Shown piece after piece: positions 58,685 to 61,004 of a stretch of DNA of 61,004 bases. Both the position numbers and the translations under genes were made by a program. Numbering within the stretch: the first letter of the stretch is position 1; each line of letters begins with the position of its first letter. The DNA is from Lacticaseibacillus chiayiensis (GTDB lineage: Bacteria; Bacillota; Bacilli; Lactobacillales; Lactobacillaceae): the NCBI RefSeq assembly GCF_004123795.1, contig NZ_MSSM01000020.1, positions 1-61,004 of the forward strand, in the 5' to 3' direction. The notes under the pieces were generated by a model. It was not told where the DNA came from, did no database searches, and saw only the letters and a program-made list of their open reading frames with translations.

Positions 58685-59125
58685 ATCCATTGACTAGGTG
58701 AATATTTGTCACTTGGTTCTCATAAGCAGGTCAATATTTTTGACTTGCCTTTTCCCAACGAACCCACAATTTGCTGGTTCGTTCTTGAACGTCAGAATTT
58801 CGGACTTTGTTGAGCCAATGCCGAAATTCCGGATTGCCTAACCGATTTTTATTGTCCAGAACGACCATACCTCAAGTTATACTTGTTCAGATTGCACCAG
58901 AATGCGTCTCCCAGCACACAAAAAACGGGCATCTCTGCCCGCATCATGACAAAACTTGTGTAAATGATTTAAACACCGCATGGATTACGGTAAGAAAAAA
59001 GTAACTGACCCTATGGTCTATAAAATGCGCCACCGGTTAGCTATGCCGTGCGTCGGTTAAAACGGATCTACCCGCTTATCGCCTAGGACTGTCTTAATTA
59101 TATCATAATCTTTTGGCTATTGATA
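58685..59125. other. Spacer left of the phage head genes
   Basis: Contains an imperfect duplication of a GTCA-ATATTTxTGAC-like phrase (GAATATTTGTCACTTGG at 58700 and GTCAATATTTTTGACTTGCC at 58732) and, near 58920-58944, a leftward terminator. Otherwise no coding frame with a ribosome site was found. Confidence 0.5.
58920..58944 (-). terminator. Terminator of the phage head-gene transcript
   Basis: Minus strand CGGGCA-GAGA-TGCCCG followed by six T, about 180 bp after the connector stop. It implies that the late transcript ends here, without tail genes. Confidence 0.75.
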
Positions 59126-59419
59126 CTATACGTTTTCCGTAAACAGTCCTCTTAGCTGCTGGATCATGCTAACCACTGAATACGGTGGCTCTTGGCTTGC
59201 TGTGGTAACTGCTCCACGATTCTGATACCAGAATTCGGTCAACATGGCCACAGCAATATCAAATTGTGAGTACGCCTGTAACGCATCAATTGCCGCTGTG
59301 CTGTCAACGGCATTGTGAACATAGTCTTGTGCCGCTGTCAGGTAGTTGCTGATCAAACTATCATCGGTATTAGTCTGCACACGCAGGCTATTTTTAATGT
59401 CATCAGTAGTGACGGTCAT
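59126..59419 (-). CDS. Phage head-tail connector protein (gp6-like)
   Basis: A 97-residue alpha-helical protein of the HK97 gp6-like head-tail connector (DNA-packaging) family: start MTVTTDDIKNSLRVQTNTDD, then LISNYLTAAQDYVHNAVD and FDIAVAMLTEFWYQNRGA. It forms the ring under the portal to which a tail or stopper attaches. Met at 59419 is chosen with AGGAGATG upstream. It follows the capsid gene by 55 bp and is the last phage gene before the tRNA. Confidence 0.82.
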   Translation of the reverse strand: MTVTTDDIKNSLRVQTNTDDSLISNYLTAAQDYVHNAVDSTAAIDALQAYSQFDIAVAMLTEFWYQNRGAVTTASQEPPYSVVSMIQQLRGLFTENV

Positions 59420-59474
59420 GTGCTCATCTCCTATATAAAAATAGGGGCGTACCCTAAGGCACACCCCCACTAAA

Positions 59475-61004
59475 TTATGCTTTTGGCGTGGCTGCTACCG
59501 GTGTGATGTCAACGATTCGGGCAGCGTCTGGATCAACCACTTCATAGTCGTTGCGGATGACAACCGCCAAGCCCTGAGAATAGCTATCGAAGCGTTCCCA
59601 TTGGGTATTAACCTCATTCTTCTGGGCTAAGAAAATCGCTTGAGAAAAGTCCCCGATGATGATCCGATAGGTGCCAGCGGTTGCTGTTGGCAATACTTTG
59701 TTAGCAATCACGATCACTGGCGCCCCAAACAGTTGCTTGCCTGATGGTGCCGTGATGGACGGTTGTAACAAGTAGCGGCCTTCACTGTCTTTCAGGGTAT
59801 CAAGGTAGTTGAAAGCATCCTGATTGACGATAACAGACAAGGAAAGTGCTGGGTCTAACTCAACATTGAAGGTCTGCTTGAGGTCATCGAGACCAGTGCC
59901 GGTGATGTGCTTGAAGTTGTCCTTTTTGTTGGCATCTTGACCAGTTAGAACGCTGATAATGTTGCTATTGTCTGTGTTTTGTACCAGCTTCTTGAGTTGA
60001 TTCTTAACCTCGGCAACAATATCAACTTCACTGTCTTCTACCAGTTCATTAGACAGATAGATTTTGCCAGCACGGGTAGCAACCTTGTAGTCAACACCAC
60101 GGAATAGGGTTGCATCGATCTCTGGCACGTCTGCGAGTTCTTCCTTGGTGGCTAATACACCATTGTTAGTGAGGGCAATTGGGTAGGTGCCAACTGGGGT
60201 ACCGACCTGCTTCACAGTGACGTATTTAGCCAGATCATAATCGGATTCCTTGAGGTTCCATACGTCTTCAATGACTTCTTGAGGGACGACTGCACCGGCA
60301 GTGGTTGTCGTTAAGCCGTCACGTTGTTCACCCATGCTGCGGATGTAATCTTCATACGCGCGGGACTCGGTGTGTTCTTTGTTGTCGATAATTGTTTTTT
60401 CGGTCATGGTTTTATCTCCTTTTTCTGGTTGTTCAGTATTAGTTTTAAGCCACTCAGTGTAGCTGCGTTTGTCCACTTGGACGTTGGTATCGTCATACGC
60501 TGGAATAGCTACCAGTGAGACGTCAAACAAGCTCTTTACTTGCTTGATGGTACGGATCACTTGCCCGCTGTCGTCTTTGGTGAACGTGTCACCGTCTGGC
60601 GCAGCATTGAAAGTAAAACTCATGGCTGATAGATTACCAGCTTGGACGTTGTTATAGGCATCGTTGGCTGTGGTCGTATCGGGTAAGGTTGCTTCAAACT
60701 GTAAGCCTTTATCATCCACGTTTAAGGTCAAGGTTCCGGCCTTGGTGCTGGCTAAGACTTGGCTAAAATCATGGTTTGAAACCATATAGACGTCTGATAA
60801 GTCCACATTGTCGAATGCGTGCGGATCAACGACTTCTTTAAAACCACCGAGGTCTTTACTTGGGCTATTGAAAACTACTGCATAACCACTTAGTTTCTTT
60901 GGACTGCTAGTGGTGTCGTCCTGTTGCTGTGTGTCTGGATTGTCTTGGTTTTGACTGTCGTCTGCTGTGTTAGGATCAGCGGCAGTCAGATCAGCGTCAG
61001 GATT
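59475..61004 (-). CDS. Prohead protease-major capsid protein fusion (HK97 type), 5' end outside window
   Basis: The frame is open to the window edge, 509 codons plus stop. After an acidic Gln/Asp/Thr-rich stretch (about 1-35 as seen) comes an HK97-type prohead protease (SGYAVVFNSPSKDLGGFKEV, the His in VSNHDFSQVLA, then a SMSFTF Ser region), then the capsid domain: a delta-like charged segment and the HK97 core (AGAVVPQEVIEDVW to IVDITPVAA). A strong ribosome site AAAGGAGAT precedes an internal Met at 60407, so a separate 310-residue capsid protein may be made from the same frame. No start codon occurs in frame between 60807 and 61004, so the N terminus lies further out. Confidence 0.87.
   Translation of the reverse strand, partial: NPDADLTAADPNTADDSQNQDNPDTQQQDDTTSSPKKLSGYAVVFNSPSKDLGGFKEVVDPHAFDNVDLSDVYMVSNHDFSQVLASTKAGTLTLNVDDKGLQFEATLPDTTTANDAYNNVQAGNLSAMSFTFNAAPDGDTFTKDDSGQVIRTIKQVKSLFDVSLVAIPAYDDTNVQVDKRSYTEWLKTNTEQPEKGDKTMTEKTIIDNKEHTESRAYEDYIRSMGEQRDGLTTTTAGAVVPQEVIEDVWNLKESDYDLAKYVTVKQVGTPVGTYPIALTNNGVLATKEELADVPEIDATLFRGVDYKVATRAGKIYLSNELVEDSEVDIVAEVKNQLKKLVQNTDNSNIISVLTGQDANKKDNFKHITGTGLDDLKQTFNVELDPALSLSVIVNQDAFNYLDTLKDSEGRYLLQPSITAPSGKQLFGAPVIVIANKVLPTATAGTYRIIIGDFSQAIFLAQKNEVNTQWERFDSYSQGLAVVIRNDYEVVDPDAARIVDITPVAATPKA

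Larger units (their letters stand above)
57876..61004. mobile_element. Tail-less capsid-gene element (phage satellite or prophage remnant) at tRNA-Lys, partial
   Basis: Starting at the 3' end of the tRNA there are arm-site-like direct repeats, small cargo genes, and then minus-strand phage head genes (connector, then protease-capsid fusion) running out of the window. No tail, lysis or tape-measure gene lies between the connector and the tRNA, although those normally follow the connector. This arrangement fits capsid-forming phage-inducible islands, or a prophage with deleted late genes. The exact boundary may be anywhere from 57840 to 58700. Confidence 0.6.

Noticed and set aside
58807-59004. 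65-codon plus-strand frame left of the phage genes
   Set aside because: No ribosome site, overlaps the leftward terminator, and has no recognisable motif.

Overview
The window comes from the chromosome of a Lacticaseibacillus of the casei/paracasei/rhamnosus group and spans the replication origin. The evidence is a secreted CHAP-domain hydrolase that I recognise as the p40 protein of this group, a low-to-moderate-GC Firmicute gene set, and the conserved block mnmG-mnmE-jag-yidC-rnpA-rpmH-oriC-dnaA-dnaN-yaaA-recF-gyrB-gyrA-rpsF-ssb-rpsR. dnaA lies on the minus strand here, so the window is inverted relative to the usual genome start. Genes left of about 27.3 kb mostly read leftward and genes to the right mostly read rightward, as expected for two replichores diverging from oriC.

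Layout. 0-0.2 kb: the right end of an IS200/IS605-family element (last codons of TnpB, presumptive omega-RNA, terminal hairpin). 0.2-5.4 kb: a TetR regulator with a HAD phosphatase and a small membrane protein, divergent from an ABC exporter (ATPase plus 860-residue permease) with paired operators between them. 5.5-6.9 kb: p40, with a WalR-like box at its promoter. 7.2-9.4 kb: a flavoprotein and a divergent Amt-type transporter in one operon. 9.7-13.3 kb: small membrane genes and cydAB. 13.6-17.4 kb: a DJ-1/PfpI protein, rpsF-ssb-rpsR, a second SSB, and a frameshifted AT-rich MFS transporter. 17.6-33.7 kb: the origin cluster, with DnaA boxes on both sides of dnaA and a candidate DnaA-trio unwinding element. 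34-43 kb: a split ThrE-type exporter, a GldA-like dehydrogenase, a Met T-box operon (MetQ lipoprotein, omega-amidase, aminotransferase) and a three-gene MacB-type export system. 43.5-47.5 kb: an XRE-ImmA/IrrE regulator, small unknown genes, a HAD phosphatase and nagB with two NagR-like boxes. 47.8-53.5 kb: the mannitol operon mtlA-mtlR-mtlF-mtlD with an MtlR-like box, a cre site and a promoter in register. 53.5-57.6 kb: two alpha/beta hydrolases, a second PRPP synthetase and a rhomboid-like protein. 57.8-61.0 kb: tRNA-Lys(CTT) followed by the end of an integrated element that carries phage head genes (protease-capsid fusion, head-tail connector) but no tail genes before the tRNA.

Functional links. 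The origin block supplies replication (DnaA, DnaN, RecF, gyrase, SSB), ribosome parts (S6, S18, L34), RNase P, membrane insertion (YidC/Jag) and tRNA wobble modification (MnmE/MnmG). The Met T-box operon looks like uptake plus a glutamine-transaminase/omega-amidase pair for methionine keto-acid recycling. The mtl and nag loci feed fructose-6-phosphate into glycolysis under specific and catabolite control.

Less ordinary items are: a dispersed ~115-bp hairpin repeat present in at least five good copies with compensatory changes in its stem; a promoter and terminator downstream of jag that frame an ~80-nt candidate small RNA; the tail-less capsid module at the tRNA; an Amt protein with Asn in place of the second pore His; and several small genes below the usual length cut-off (rpmH and 46-, 58-, 60- and 64-residue proteins).
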